A stretch of 64,000 nt of DNA from Sphingobacteriales bacterium (GCA_003963365.1 RXJG01000002.1:451722-515721), one strand, 5' to 3'; counted from the stretch's first letter, positions 50,982-60,323 are shown. The notes: generated from the letters alone by a model not told the origin. A program made the numbers and translations.

Positions 50982-52651
50982 TTTTTAACAGTTTTGAGAT
51001 AGGCTTCAAACTCAGCCAGGCTAAAGCTGCTCAAATTTTTTTCTTTGGTTACACCAGCTTTTTGTGCCACCAGCACTCCGTATTTACAGTCATCAAATCC
51101 TTCAATGGCATGTGCATCGGGGTCAATAGAGATTAACAGACCGTTGTTGATAGCCGCTTCAATATAACGCCAGTCAATATCCAACCGGCTGGGGTGAGCA
51201 TTTAATTCAATTACCACTTTATTTTTAATACAAGCTTCAAATATCTTTTCATAATTTACCGGGTATCCCTTACGGCTCAATAATAACCGGCCGGTCATGT
51301 GACCAAGAATGGTAGTGTGCGGATTTTCAATCGCTGTTAATAAACGCATCATTGCTTTCTCTTCTGTCATCTTTAAATTGGAGTGAACGGAAGCAATTAC
51401 CAAATCAAAAGTGGAAAGGATATTGTCGGAATAATCCAGCTTGCCATCATTCAGGATATCAGATTCTATACTTTTGAAAATTTTAAAGGGCTTTAGTTTT
51501 TCATTCAGTTTTTCAATTTCCTCATGCTGGGCTTTAATCCGGTCTTCTTTTAATCCATTAGCATAAGCAGCTGTTTTACTATGGTCGCTTATGACGAGAT
51601 ATTCCAATCCTTTTTCTTTAGCAGCTGTAGCCATTTGCTCTAATGAATGGCTTCCATCACTCCAGGTACTGTGGCTATGGATGATTCCTTTTATATCATT
51701 GGGCTGAATGACTTCGGGCAAAGAATTAGTTTTAGCTTTCTCAATGATGGAGGCAGTTTCTCTTAAATAGGGAGGTATATATTGAATCTTTGCCTGTTTA
51801 AAAATATATTCATCATCTGCTGATTTGCCATCGGCAAAATTTATTTTCGGAAAGGCTTTTATAAATGCATCCACAAATACATCAGAAGCTGATAAACGGA
51901 ATAACTTTTCACCTGTACCTTCTTTACCAGAATATAATTTAAGCTTCAAACCATTCTTCAGCTTATAAATAATATATTCTTTGGTTTCTTCTATAAGTTC
52001 AGGGGGAAAAGCAGTTTGAAACTTAGGTTTGATGTTTTCATTTGTTTCACTGATGATAAATTCTAATTCATCTATTGTTTCCATCTGCCGCCTGAAGGCG
52101 CCGGTTAATCTTACCTTATCTGAACCAAATAATTTCCCGAGATAGTTTTTAATATCCGGAACCACCGCTTCTACCTGCGCATATAAATGACTGCCCTGGT
52201 TTTGCTGGTAAAATTCAATAGCTTCTTTTACATTTTGCTGCGTTTTATCACCAAAGCCTTTGTATAATTTTAAACGGTTCTCATCACAGGCATACAACAA
52301 CTCACCAATGGTTTCAATTTCCATTTCTTTCCAAACGGTCGCAATTTTTTTTGGTCCCAATCCTTTTATGTTGAGCATTTCAATTACACCGGGAGGAGTT
52401 TTTTGAATAATATCTTTCAGCGCCTGCAGTTCACCCGTTTCCAGTAATTCAATAATTTTCTTACCGGTTGATTCACCTATTCCTTTTATGCTGAATAGCT
52501 CTTCATGTGGAACTTCAGAAAGCTGCATGGGCAGTTTTTCAATATTGAAAGCCGCCGCACCATACGATCTTGCTTTAAATGAATTTTCTCCATGTATATC
52601 CATTAATTTGGAAAGGAGAGAGAAGTGTTCTGCTATCTGGTAATTATCCAT
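50978..52651 (-). CDS. polX: PolX-type protein with PHP phosphoesterase domain
   Basis: 557 residues. N-terminal helix-hairpin-helix repeats (LFSIKGIGESTGKKIIELL, LNIKGLGPKKIATVW, LYKGFGDKTQQN), a PolX palm-like region, and a C-terminal PHP domain with IIHSHSTWSDGSHS, LVISDHSKTA, ESDILNDGKLDY, VIASVHSN, VIELNAHPSRLDIDWR and ISIDPDAHAIEG. In the palm the usual GSxRRGxETxGDxD reads GAFRRQMETIDELE, so both catalytic Asp are Glu (195, 197), and the third Asp strand reads LKLKLY. The polymerase is probably inactive; the PHP exonuclease/phosphatase looks intact. It presumably acts in base-excision repair. Confidence 0.9.
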   Translation of the reverse strand: MDNYQIAEHFSLLSKLMDIHGENSFKARSYGAAAFNIEKLPMQLSEVPHEELFSIKGIGESTGKKIIELLETGELQALKDIIQKTPPGVIEMLNIKGLGPKKIATVWKEMEIETIGELLYACDENRLKLYKGFGDKTQQNVKEAIEFYQQNQGSHLYAQVEAVVPDIKNYLGKLFGSDKVRLTGAFRRQMETIDELEFIISETNENIKPKFQTAFPPELIEETKEYIIYKLKNGLKLKLYSGKEGTGEKLFRLSASDVFVDAFIKAFPKINFADGKSADDEYIFKQAKIQYIPPYLRETASIIEKAKTNSLPEVIQPNDIKGIIHSHSTWSDGSHSLEQMATAAKEKGLEYLVISDHSKTAAYANGLKEDRIKAQHEEIEKLNEKLKPFKIFKSIESDILNDGKLDYSDNILSTFDLVIASVHSNLKMTEEKAMMRLLTAIENPHTTILGHMTGRLLLSRKGYPVNYEKIFEACIKNKVVIELNAHPSRLDIDWRYIEAAINNGLLISIDPDAHAIEGFDDCKYGVLVAQKAGVTKEKNLSSFSLAEFEAYLKTVKN

Positions 52652-53138
52652 ATGTCAAATCTACAAACGAATTAAATTAATAGGCATTTTCCCTGTTTGT
52701 TATTTAAAAACCCGCATTGCCTTTTTGGAGTTTCAAATGCTAATGAAAGATTTTTCCACCTAAAAACATGTTTGACAAATCCGGGCAGCACCTGGTTTAT
52801 CCGGGAAAAATTTTCAAGGTAAGCATGGAGATACAGCAGTGGCAGTTATCAGAAAAAGATAGAAAGATATAGTTTGTGCTATTGACAAGCGAATAACGAA
52901 CCAGCCTGCAGGATTTGGTGGTGTTGGTAATGCACCTGCTCTTATTGCCGGCATCATCAACAAGTATTTGCCTGATGCTGGATGGTAAATAATACAGAAA
53001 CTTTCCGGAACCTGTGCGTCAGGTTCTGTGGATTGAGGATGTTTTGCAGCTGACATCGTTTATTCATAACCGGAACATTAAGAGAAGAGTGCAGGTGCAA
53101 CCTGCGATTAGGGAGGAATCATTCTTTGTTGTGTACTG
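52652..53138. other. intergenic, 487 bp, containing a gene remnant
   Basis: Holds the broken reading frame described separately (52768-52988). The remaining sequence shows nothing recognisable. Confidence 0.5.
52768..52988 (+). pseudogene. remnant of an unidentified gene (3' end)
   Basis: In one frame the plus strand reads GKHGDTAVAVIRKR, an amber codon, then KDIVCAIDKRITNQPAGFGG and VGNAPALIAGIINKYLPDAGW before a stop. The composition is protein-like (glycine-rich turn, amphipathic helix) but no start codon precedes it in frame. A second frame opens at an ATG at 52768 (MFDKSGQHLVYPGK) and closes at 52872. This looks like a decayed C-terminus; I cannot name the family. Confidence 0.4.
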
Positions 53139-54167
53139 TTACTTTTTAAACAGGAACTCGATACTCGTACCTTTCCCCGGCAGACTATTTATTACCAGCT
53201 GGCTGTTAACTGAAGCAGCCCTGTTTTGAATGTGCTGTAATCCCTGCCCTGAAATTGCTGCGGAAGAATCAAAGCCTCTGCCGTTATCTTCAATAATAAA
53301 GGAGATAATGTTTTCTGTTTCTGTTATCCTCAGCGCCGCTGCTGATGCTCCGGCATGGTATAGGATATTTTGCAAAGCTTCCTGGCAAATCCGGAAGATA
53401 TCTAATTGCACTTCCATTGACAGCAGGGCAACATTACAGGAACCGGTTACGGTACAGGGTATTCCACTCAAAACGGAAAACTCTTTGCAAAGCCATTGTA
53501 ATGTTTCTTGCAGGCCAAGGTCATTTAACATGGCGGGGCTGATGGAAAAAGAAATCCGGCGGATACTGTTCATCAGCAGATGTGATACCGTAACCGCCTC
53601 TTTTAATTTTTCAACTCCCTCTGCGGAAAGTTGCTGTTCATTTTTTTGCAGGCATTCCAGGTTCATTTTTACAACGGAGGCCAGTTGCGCCAGTTCTTCG
53701 TGCAGTTCAACGGCAATGTATTTCCGGTCCCGCTCTGCTTTATTTTTAAAATGATGAGCTAAGGATTTGTACTGTTCATACTGCCCGGTTATTTCCAGCT
53801 CAACCAGCTTTCTGATGGTGATATCTTTTGCAATGGCAAAAACAACTTCCTGCTCCGGAATATAAACAGAAGTCCATTCAAGCCATATGGTGGAACCGGT
53901 TTTTGTGAGGTAACGGTTTTGGAAATTAAGCAGTGGTGTACCTTCCAGCAGCCTGTTACGGAATGCTGCAGTACGATCTCGGTCTTCGGGATGAATAAAA
54001 GATGCTATAGGCCTGGAAAGTAATTCCTCCTGGGTATAACCCAGTTTTTCGGATACCGAGTGGTTTATTTCTTTAAAGTATCCCTGTTTATTGGCGATGC
54101 AAACCAGGTCAAGTGTGATATCAAAAAAAAGATGAAATTCTTTAAGGTTTGGGCGGACAGCTAACAT
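53139..54167 (-). CDS. PAS-domain sensor histidine kinase (HisKA_3/NarX type), soluble
   Basis: 342 residues without membrane segments. An N-terminal PAS domain (FDITLDLVCIANKQGYFKEINHSVSEKLGYTQEELLSRPIASFIHPED ... VFAIAKDITIRK), a dimerisation helix with the phosphoacceptor His in ERDRKYIAVELHEELAQLASVVKMNLE, and an ATPase domain with ICQEALQNILYHAGAS, EDNGRGFD and GQGLQHIQNRAASV. This kinase type normally pairs with a LuxR/NarL response regulator, which is not in the window. Confidence 0.9.
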   Translation of the reverse strand: MLAVRPNLKEFHLFFDITLDLVCIANKQGYFKEINHSVSEKLGYTQEELLSRPIASFIHPEDRDRTAAFRNRLLEGTPLLNFQNRYLTKTGSTIWLEWTSVYIPEQEVVFAIAKDITIRKLVELEITGQYEQYKSLAHHFKNKAERDRKYIAVELHEELAQLASVVKMNLECLQKNEQQLSAEGVEKLKEAVTVSHLLMNSIRRISFSISPAMLNDLGLQETLQWLCKEFSVLSGIPCTVTGSCNVALLSMEVQLDIFRICQEALQNILYHAGASAAALRITETENIISFIIEDNGRGFDSSAAISGQGLQHIQNRAASVNSQLVINSLPGKGTSIEFLFKK

Positions 54168-54542
54168 GAGTGTAAATTAAACAAAGCAATCAGTAAACCG
54201 AAAACAAAAATGTAAAACAAATATTTTACTTAAGTAATTTATTATTCATTGTTGGTTCTCTGTAATCATTTTTACAGGTAAGTAGGGTGTTCAACTAAGC
54301 CAGCCTTTTCTTTTTTAAAATATTTTGCTGTGTACAATCATCATTGTTGTGGGTAAAAAGGATTTCGGTTGCTCTGCAAATGCCTATGTATAGCGCTTGA
54401 TTGGGTATTTGAGCACTATATAGGTAAAGATTTGTGATAAGGTTTCCTGATGCCGTCCCGCCCAGGCGGGATATTCAGCTATGCACAAGCCGGTGGAGGG
54501 ACTCTGCGGGGAAGGAAAGTTGTTGTGCAGCTGTTGAATATT
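54168..54542. other. intergenic, 375 bp
   Basis: The left part is plain AT-rich sequence; the right part holds repeat copy A (54425-54519). No gene seen. Confidence 0.5.
54425..54519 (+). repeat. diverged dispersed repeat, copy A
   Basis: Shares TAAAGATTTG, CCTGATGCCG, CAGC..CACAA and GGAG-GACTCT..GG-GAAG in the same order with copy B at 55668-55750. Copy A carries an extra small palindrome (TCCCGCC-CA-GGCGGGA) in the middle. Confidence 0.7.
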
Positions 54543-54878
54543 TTAATTTATTTTCTCAACAATAACGGCTGTTCCATAAGCTAATACTTCTGTAACTCCA
54601 TTCATTACATCATTGGCATCATACCGCATGTTGATGATAGCATTACAGCCGATTTCTTTTCCATGCCGGATCATTAATTGTAAGGCTTCTTCTCTGGTTG
54701 TTTCGCATAGTTCTGTATAGATAACACTTTTGCCACCAAATAAAGTCATTATTCCACCGGCTATATTACCCGGTAAACTTCTGGACCGTACTGTAATGCC
54801 TCTCACCAATCCTAATTGTTTTGTTACCCGGTAACCCTCCAGTGAGGTGCTGGTGGTGATCAGTATATTTTCGTTCAT
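54543..54878 (-). CDS. YbjQ-family (UPF0145) protein
   Basis: 111 residues, close to the usual family size. Signature: ILITTSTSLEGYRVTKQLGLVRGITVRSRSLPGNIAGGIMTLFGG, ARQEAL-like TREEALQLMIRHGKEIGCNAIINMRYDA, and TEVLAYGTAVIVEK. Members form pentamers and are sometimes annotated as heavy-metal binding, without proof. Single gene, divergent from the DUF4337 gene. Confidence 0.9.
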   Translation of the reverse strand: MNENILITTSTSLEGYRVTKQLGLVRGITVRSRSLPGNIAGGIMTLFGGKSVIYTELCETTREEALQLMIRHGKEIGCNAIINMRYDANDVMNGVTEVLAYGTAVIVEKIN

Positions 54879-55073
54879 AAATAATTTTTAGATGAATTAA
54901 TTAGTAATTGTTTAATAATAAATACTAAAGTTAGGAATTTTTACCTCTTTGGGAATTGTGCTTTTGTACTTTGATACTGCAGAAGCGTAAGTAAACCTAC
55001 CCTTAGTTGAGCCATTTATTTGCAATCAACTAACAAATACAATTAATAACTTTAGAAAAAATCAGTGACAATT

Positions 55074-55598
55074 ATGGAAGAAATAGAAGTTCCAACCGAA
55101 CACCTGCAGGAGACAATTAAAGAAAAAATTGAGGAAGCTGAGAAAGAAGAGAAGGAAAAAGAATCAAAATGGAGTATGTACGTGGCCATTTCTACTGCCC
55201 TGGTAGCTGTATTTGCTGCTATTGCCGCACTCATGGCAGGACATCATTCCAATGAGGCTTTGATAGAACAGATAAAGTCTTCCGATCAGTGGGCTTTTTA
55301 CCAGGCCAAGGGTATTAAAGCAGAAATAAAAAATATTACCAACGATGCTGAAAGCAAGGCAACAGCAGAGCGCTATAAAAAAGAGCAGGAAGAAATAAAG
55401 CAAAAAGCGGAAGAAGCGCAAACATTATCTGAAGCACATTTAGCGCATCATGTATTACTGGCAAGATCAGTAACGTTGTTCCAGATATCCATTGCTGTTT
55501 CTGCTATTGCCATCTTAACCCGTAAAAAAATCATGTGGTATGCAGGGCTTTTGTTTGCCATAACGGGGATTGTTTTTTTTGCCAGTGGATTATTTTAA
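55074..55598 (+). CDS. DUF4337 membrane protein
   Basis: 174 residues from the ATG at 55074. A charged coiled-coil N-terminus (LQETIKEKIEEAEKEEKEKES), helix 1 (WSMYVAISTALVAVFAAIAALMAG), a central region SNEALIEQIKSSDQWAFYQAKGIKAEI typical of DUF4337, a second coiled coil, and two C-terminal helices ending in FAITGIVFFASGLF. Function unknown. It lies between the two repeat copies and is divergent from the ybjQ-like gene. Confidence 0.85.
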   Translation: MEEIEVPTEHLQETIKEKIEEAEKEEKEKESKWSMYVAISTALVAVFAAIAALMAGHHSNEALIEQIKSSDQWAFYQAKGIKAEIKNITNDAESKATAERYKKEQEEIKQKAEEAQTLSEAHLAHHVLLARSVTLFQISIAVSAIAILTRKKIMWYAGLLFAITGIVFFASGLF

Positions 55599-55617
55599 CG
55601 GACCTGATATTTTTTTC

Positions 55618-55650
55618 TCCGCTGGGTCTGGCCTAAGCCGACCCAGCGGA
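55618..55650 (+). repeat. 11-bp perfect inverted repeat (hairpin) after DUF4337
   Basis: TCCGCTGGGTC / GACCCAGCGGA with an inner GGC-CTAA-GCC. The T-run lies before the stem on the plus strand, so it is not a standard terminator; it could stabilise the mRNA end or bind a protein. Confidence 0.75.
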
Positions 55651-55667
55651 ATTTGAAATACTGTAGT

Positions 55668-55750
55668 TAAAGATTTGCACTGTTGTTCCCTGATGCCGCA
55701 GAGTCCTCAGCCGTACACAAAGCCCGGGGAGTGACTCTTTGGAGAAGAGA
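55668..55750 (+). repeat. diverged dispersed repeat, copy B
   Basis: Same ordered words as copy A, in the same orientation. The two copies bracket the ybjQ-like and DUF4337 genes. Confidence 0.7.
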
Positions 55751-55762
55751 GATAAGATATAG

Positions 55763-56212
55763 CTATCTTTCTTTGTTTAAACATCCAAGTCTTTCTGTTA
55801 TACTATAAGTCCCTTTGATTGTTGTGTCAGAATGATATAGTTTGTCAACTCTACATTGAAGAGTACTGGACTCAAGCCAATATGAAATCATTTTTGGACC
55901 TCTAGACCAATTGTGGATTTCGCTATCTAGTACTTTAAAGTTTTTATGTTTAAGTTTAAAAACCAAAAATAATGTGTCAATCTCTGGGATTTCCCGTGTA
56001 TTGGGATACATATCTATGAATTCCACTGCTGACCTACTTAATAAGTTATCAATAACAGAATCAACAAATCTTGTTTGTAATTGTATAGGGTTTTCAATGA
56101 AGTCATAATTTAATTTACTAGTCTGCACATAATTATTTTTTTTAGAATCATTGTTACCGCATGAAGAGATAGTAAAAATAGCAATGCTGGCTATGATAAT
56201 TTTAACCTTCAT
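55763..56212 (-). CDS. predicted lipoprotein of unknown function
   Basis: 149 residues. Lipobox in MKVKIIIASIAIFTISSC (Cys18), then a polar, Asn/Ser-rich linker and a small alpha/beta domain (FVDSVIDNLLSRSAVEFIDMYP ... IDTLFLVFKLKHKNFKVLDSEIHNWSRG ... LQCRVDKLYHSDTTIKGTYSITERLGCL). No family recognised. Codon and base composition are more AT-rich than its neighbours, and it adjoins a repeat, so recent gain is possible. Confidence 0.6.
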   Translation of the reverse strand: MKVKIIIASIAIFTISSCGNNDSKKNNYVQTSKLNYDFIENPIQLQTRFVDSVIDNLLSRSAVEFIDMYPNTREIPEIDTLFLVFKLKHKNFKVLDSEIHNWSRGPKMISYWLESSTLQCRVDKLYHSDTTIKGTYSITERLGCLNKER

Positions 56213-56259
56213 CTAAAAGATTTTAATCAAGATATATACCTTAATAAAAGCAAATTAAC

Positions 56260-56290
56260 AAAAAAAATCCCGCCTCAAAGAGACGGGATT
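56260..56290 (-). terminator. terminator of icd
   Basis: Minus strand: AATCCCGTCTC-TTTGA-GGCGGGATT stem (one G-U) followed by T's. Confidence 0.88.
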
Positions 56291-56314
56291 CATTATTTCG
56301 ATTGTTACTGTTTA

Positions 56315-57550
56315 TTACAGTCCCATTTTCTTTTTCAAGTTGCTATCAATAGCATCTAAAAACTCTTCGGTGTACAAATAATGTTCACCATGGTTTACTT
56401 TATTGCCATGGATACATACGGCTAAGTCTTTCGTCATCTTACCCTCTTCAACCGTTTCAATACAAACTGCTTCAAGGGCATTGGCAAAATCAATCAATGG
56501 CTGGTTGCCATCTAATTTACCACGGAAAGCCAATCCTCTTGTCCATGCAAAAATAGAGGCAATAGGATTAGTAGAAGTTGGTTTACCAGCCTGGTGATCC
56601 CGATAGTGACGGGTAACCGTACCATGTGCCGCTTCTGCTTCCATTGTTTTTCCATCAGGAGTAACGAGTACAGAAGTCATCAAACCTAATGAACCAAAAC
56701 CCTGTGCAACGGTATCGCTTTGTACATCACCATCATAATTTTTACAGGCCCATACAAAATTGCCATTCCATTTTAATGCACTCGCCACCATATCGTCTAT
56801 CAGGCGGTGTTCATATACAATACCGGCTGCATCAAAGGCTGTTTTAAATTCATTTTTATAGATCTCTTCAAAAATATCTTTAAAACGTCCGTCGTATTTT
56901 TTAAGAATCGTGTTCTTGGTAGAAAGATATAATGGCCATTTTTTGCTCAACGCCATATTAAAACAACTGCGGGCAAAACCTTTAATACTTTCATCGGTAT
57001 TATACATTGTCATGGCCACGCCATCTCCTTTAAAGTTGAACACTTCAAACACCTGAGGTTCACCGCCACCTTCGGGAGTAAAAGTCATGGTTAATTTTCC
57101 TTTGCCTTTTATTACCGTATCAGTAGCACGGTATTGATCACCAAATGCATGACGGCCTACAATGATAGGGGCAGTCCAGTTGGTAACCAGGCGGGGTACA
57201 TTTTTTATAACGATAGGTTCCCGAAACACCGTTCCGTCTAAGATGTTGCGGATGGTTCCGTTAGGGCTCTTCCACATTTGTTTAAGATTAAATTCTTTTA
57301 CACGGGCTTCATCCGGAGTAATGGTGGCACATTTGATTCCCACACCGTATTGCTTAATGGCATTGGCACTGTCAATAGTAACCTGGTCGTTGGTCTGGTC
57401 ACGGTATTCAATGCCGAGGTCATAATATTTAATATCAAGTTCAAGATAGGGGAGAATTAATTTGTCTTTAATGAATTTCCAGATGATGCGGGTCATTTCA
57501 TCGCCATCGAGTTCAACAACCGGATTGGCTACTTTAATTTTTTGTGCCAT
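56315..57550 (-). CDS. icd: NADP-dependent isocitrate dehydrogenase (eukaryotic-like type)
   Basis: 411 residues. Oxidative decarboxylation of isocitrate to 2-oxoglutarate in the TCA cycle. It belongs to the short homodimeric group shared with eukaryotes: [130 protein letters not shown]. Metal and substrate residues (TxDxR-type Arg, Asp pair) are present. Single gene with its own terminator. Confidence 0.97.
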   Translation of the reverse strand: MAQKIKVANPVVELDGDEMTRIIWKFIKDKLILPYLELDIKYYDLGIEYRDQTNDQVTIDSANAIKQYGVGIKCATITPDEARVKEFNLKQMWKSPNGTIRNILDGTVFREPIVIKNVPRLVTNWTAPIIVGRHAFGDQYRATDTVIKGKGKLTMTFTPEGGGEPQVFEVFNFKGDGVAMTMYNTDESIKGFARSCFNMALSKKWPLYLSTKNTILKKYDGRFKDIFEEIYKNEFKTAFDAAGIVYEHRLIDDMVASALKWNGNFVWACKNYDGDVQSDTVAQGFGSLGLMTSVLVTPDGKTMEAEAAHGTVTRHYRDHQAGKPTSTNPIASIFAWTRGLAFRGKLDGNQPLIDFANALEAVCIETVEEGKMTKDLAVCIHGNKVNHGEHYLYTEEFLDAIDSNLKKKMGL

Positions 57551-57615
57551 TTTATAAAACTATTTTACTTGTTTAAACGTAATTAAAGACTGCGAATGTA
57601 ATTAATATAAACGAA

Positions 57616-58371
57616 ATGAAAATGTCAGTAATCATACCATTGCTGCTGGTTGTTAGTATGGCCTGTAAAAAAAATAATATTATGGTAAATGGTGATACAA
57701 ACAGGCAGGATACTGTAATGAACCCGGCGGATACTACTAAAAAAGATACCACGGTATTCAACCCGCCAGCCAACAGGCGTTATCTTGCCCTGGGTGATTC
57801 ATATACCATTGGGGAAGCGGTGGGGGAGAATGAACGTTACCCGGCTCAGTTGAAAGATAGCCTGGCGAAGTATAATTTTAATATTTCCGATTTGAATATT
57901 ATTGCCCGTACCGGATGGACAACAGCCAATTTATTAAATGCCCTTCAATCTACTCCACCCGTGGGTAACTACGATTTGGTTACGCTGTTAATTGGTGTAA
58001 ATAACCAATACCAGGGATTAAGTTTACAACAATACAGTGTTGAGTTTACTGCATTGCTCGACAAATGCAAACAATACGCAGGCTACGATAACAAACGGAT
58101 TGTAGTGATTTCAATACCCGATTACAGTGTGGTACCCTTTGCCAAATACAGCGATACCGTTAAAATAAGAACACAGTTAGAGCAGTTTAATAGCACTAAT
58201 AAAAATATTACACAGTACAATGGTATAACGTATATTGATGTTTTTGGTTTATCGCAGGAGGCGAGGATTGATAAAAGCCTGGTGGCAAAAGATAGCCTTC
58301 ATTTCTCCGGTAAAGAATATGCTAAATGGACGAACTTGTTGCTGCCCTTAGCGAAAGAGATATTAAAATAA
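57616..58371 (+). CDS. SGNH/GDSL hydrolase lipoprotein
   Basis: 251 residues. N-terminal lipobox (MKMSVIIPLLLVVSMAC; Cys17) and a short linker, then an SGNH domain: block I YLALGDSYTIGEAV (Ser nucleophile), block III LLIGVNNQYQGLSL, block V DSLHFSGKEYAKW (Asp/His). It is a membrane-anchored esterase or lipase of the periplasm or surface; the substrate is unknown, with carbohydrate O-acetyl or acyl esters being common for the family. Confidence 0.88.
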   Translation: MKMSVIIPLLLVVSMACKKNNIMVNGDTNRQDTVMNPADTTKKDTTVFNPPANRRYLALGDSYTIGEAVGENERYPAQLKDSLAKYNFNISDLNIIARTGWTTANLLNALQSTPPVGNYDLVTLLIGVNNQYQGLSLQQYSVEFTALLDKCKQYAGYDNKRIVVISIPDYSVVPFAKYSDTVKIRTQLEQFNSTNKNITQYNGITYIDVFGLSQEARIDKSLVAKDSLHFSGKEYAKWTNLLLPLAKEILK

Positions 58372-58374
58372 ATA

Positions 58375-58440
58375 TAAGTAGCGAGTTGTGAGCTACGAGT
58401 TGCGGGAAAGACTCGCTACTCACAACCCGAATCCCGCAGT
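58375..58440. repeat. GAGTTGYGAG-type inverted repeat between convergent genes
   Basis: GCGAGTTGTGAG-CTACGAGTTGCGGG on the left and its inverted version (CTCGCTACTCACAACCCGAATCCCGCAG) on the right, separated by AAAGA. It may act as a bidirectional terminator for the GDSL and mntH genes. Confidence 0.75.
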
Positions 58441-60323
58441 TACAAATTCACTATCAGCACCGGTACTTTCAATTCATGCCGTACAGTATTAACCGTTTCA
58501 CCGTATAAAAAATCTTTCAGGCCACTATGCCCATGTGCACCAATGACGAGCATATCGGCTTTTTGTTCCGTAACTAAGCGAACAATTTCTTTGGCCCGGT
58601 AATGATAGCCAATATAACTGCTGGCAGTATATCCTTTTTGAGCCAGTTGTTCAGCATAAGATTCTAACCTTTCAATATCACCTCTTGTTTCATAATCATC
58701 TGACTGTTCTCCTAAATACCTGGCCGAAACACTTTCCACAACATGTATCAGTAAATACTTTGTAGTGGGTTTGCCCTGCCCAATAGCATGTGCAATCAAT
58801 TTTTGATCATTAACACTAAAATCAAGGGCAATCGCTATTTTATGATATTCGGGAATAGCCATCTCTTTCAGTTGTGGTACATCCGGATGAATATGTGTTG
58901 GTTTACGGCTTTTTAGTTTATGGAGTAATGGGTGCAGGGTGATATACAACAGTAAAGCAATAAAGCCAGTTGCTACCGCAATGATGAGTGTTTTCCATAA
59001 AATACTTTGCGATTGCGCAAAGAAACTGATGGACTCATTAAACACCATTTTGATATTGAGATAAACTAAAATGGAAGCAATAAGCCAGGCAAATATTTTA
59101 GTGGGCGTTTTAATGGCAAATTCACCCATCGTTGTTTTATCACTCACAAAATGTATTAACGGTATAATGGCAAAGCCTAATTGCATACTTAGTATCACCT
59201 GGCTTAACACCAATAATGCATCCACTTTATGTTCCCCGTAAATAGAAATTACAGTTACAGCCGGAATGATGGCTAATAAACGGGTTAATAAACGGCGCAT
59301 CCATGGATTGATGCGTAACTGTAAATAACCTTCCATTACAATTTGTCCGGCTAAAGTTCCTGTTACAGTAGAGCTTTGACCTGCTGCTATTAATGCTACT
59401 GCAAAAAGGATAGGAGCAACTTTTGATCCCAATAATGGAGCCAGTAACTCATGGGCAGTTTTTATTTCAGCTACATCATTTCTCCCTGTTTTAAAAAATA
59501 CGGCGGCGGCTAACACTAATATCGCAGCATTGACAAAGAAGGCCGCATTTAATGCAATGGTACTATCAATAAAATTCCATTTGATAGCTTCTTTCATTCC
59601 TTCTGAATTTCTTTTAATCTTCCTTGTTTGTACCAATGCTGAATGCAGGTAAAGATTATGCGGCATCACGGTAGCTCCAATAATTCCTATAGCGATATAC
59701 AATGCCTCCTCATTAGGTAAATGCGGAATGAAACCTGTTACTACTTCACCCATATTGGGTTTAGCTAAAAATATTTCTGCTAAAAAAGATAAACCTACAA
59801 TCAACACCAAACAAAGAATAAAAGCTTCCATCTTTCTCATGCCTAATTTTTGCAGGTATAATAAAAGAATGGTATCAAATACAGTGATGGCAACACCCCA
59901 TGTTAACGGCAAACCCGTTAAGAGTTGGATACCGATGGCCATACCGAGTACTTCAGCTAAATCACAGGCGGCAATGGCTACTTCTGCTAAAATATAAAGT
60001 ACCAGGTTAATGTATTTGGGATATGCTTCATGATTAGCCTGCGCCAAATCCTTTCCTCTTACAATACCCAATCTTGCACTTAAACTTTGCAACAACAAAG
60101 CCATGATATTACTCATGAGCAATACCCATATCAATGTATAGCCAAACTTACTTCCACCGGCAAGGTCAGTGGCCCAGTTGCCCGGGTCCATATACCCTAC
60201 ACTTACCAAATAAGCCGGACCAAAAAAGGCAAATATCTTTTTAAACCCATTGGGTTTTCCATCAATTGAAATGGTGGAGTGCACTTCACTCAACGAAAGT
60301 TCCTTGTGAATCTTATTTACCAT
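58440..60323 (-). CDS. mntH: Nramp-type Mn2+/divalent metal transporter fused to a UspA domain
   Basis: 627 residues. An Nramp core with about 11-12 membrane helices carries the metal-site motif DPGNW (46-50), AEVIAC-like AIAACDLAEVLGMA, and MPHNLYLHSALVQTRKI. After a linker, residues from about 490 form a cytoplasmic universal-stress domain (HKIAIALDFSVNDQKLIAHAI ... MLVIGAHGHSGLKDFLYGETVNTVRHELKVPVLIV) with the G-x2-G-x9-G(T/S) nucleotide motif. It overlaps mntR by 11 bp. The fusion suggests nucleotide-dependent tuning of transport (inference). Confidence 0.92.
   Translation of the reverse strand: MVNKIHKELSLSEVHSTISIDGKPNGFKKIFAFFGPAYLVSVGYMDPGNWATDLAGGSKFGYTLIWVLLMSNIMALLLQSLSARLGIVRGKDLAQANHEAYPKYINLVLYILAEVAIAACDLAEVLGMAIGIQLLTGLPLTWGVAITVFDTILLLYLQKLGMRKMEAFILCLVLIVGLSFLAEIFLAKPNMGEVVTGFIPHLPNEEALYIAIGIIGATVMPHNLYLHSALVQTRKIKRNSEGMKEAIKWNFIDSTIALNAAFFVNAAILVLAAAVFFKTGRNDVAEIKTAHELLAPLLGSKVAPILFAVALIAAGQSSTVTGTLAGQIVMEGYLQLRINPWMRRLLTRLLAIIPAVTVISIYGEHKVDALLVLSQVILSMQLGFAIIPLIHFVSDKTTMGEFAIKTPTKIFAWLIASILVYLNIKMVFNESISFFAQSQSILWKTLIIAVATGFIALLLYITLHPLLHKLKSRKPTHIHPDVPQLKEMAIPEYHKIAIALDFSVNDQKLIAHAIGQGKPTTKYLLIHVVESVSARYLGEQSDDYETRGDIERLESYAEQLAQKGYTASSYIGYHYRAKEIVRLVTEQKADMLVIGAHGHSGLKDFLYGETVNTVRHELKVPVLIVNL

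Noticed and set aside
52814-53056. Minus-strand ORF of 80 residues
   Set aside because: Antisense to the gene remnant; PTPPNPAGW-like sequence is the complement of the glycine-rich plus-strand frame.
54425-55750. Composite transposon or IS element
   Set aside because: No transposase, no terminal inverted repeats and no target duplication seen; only diverged direct repeats.
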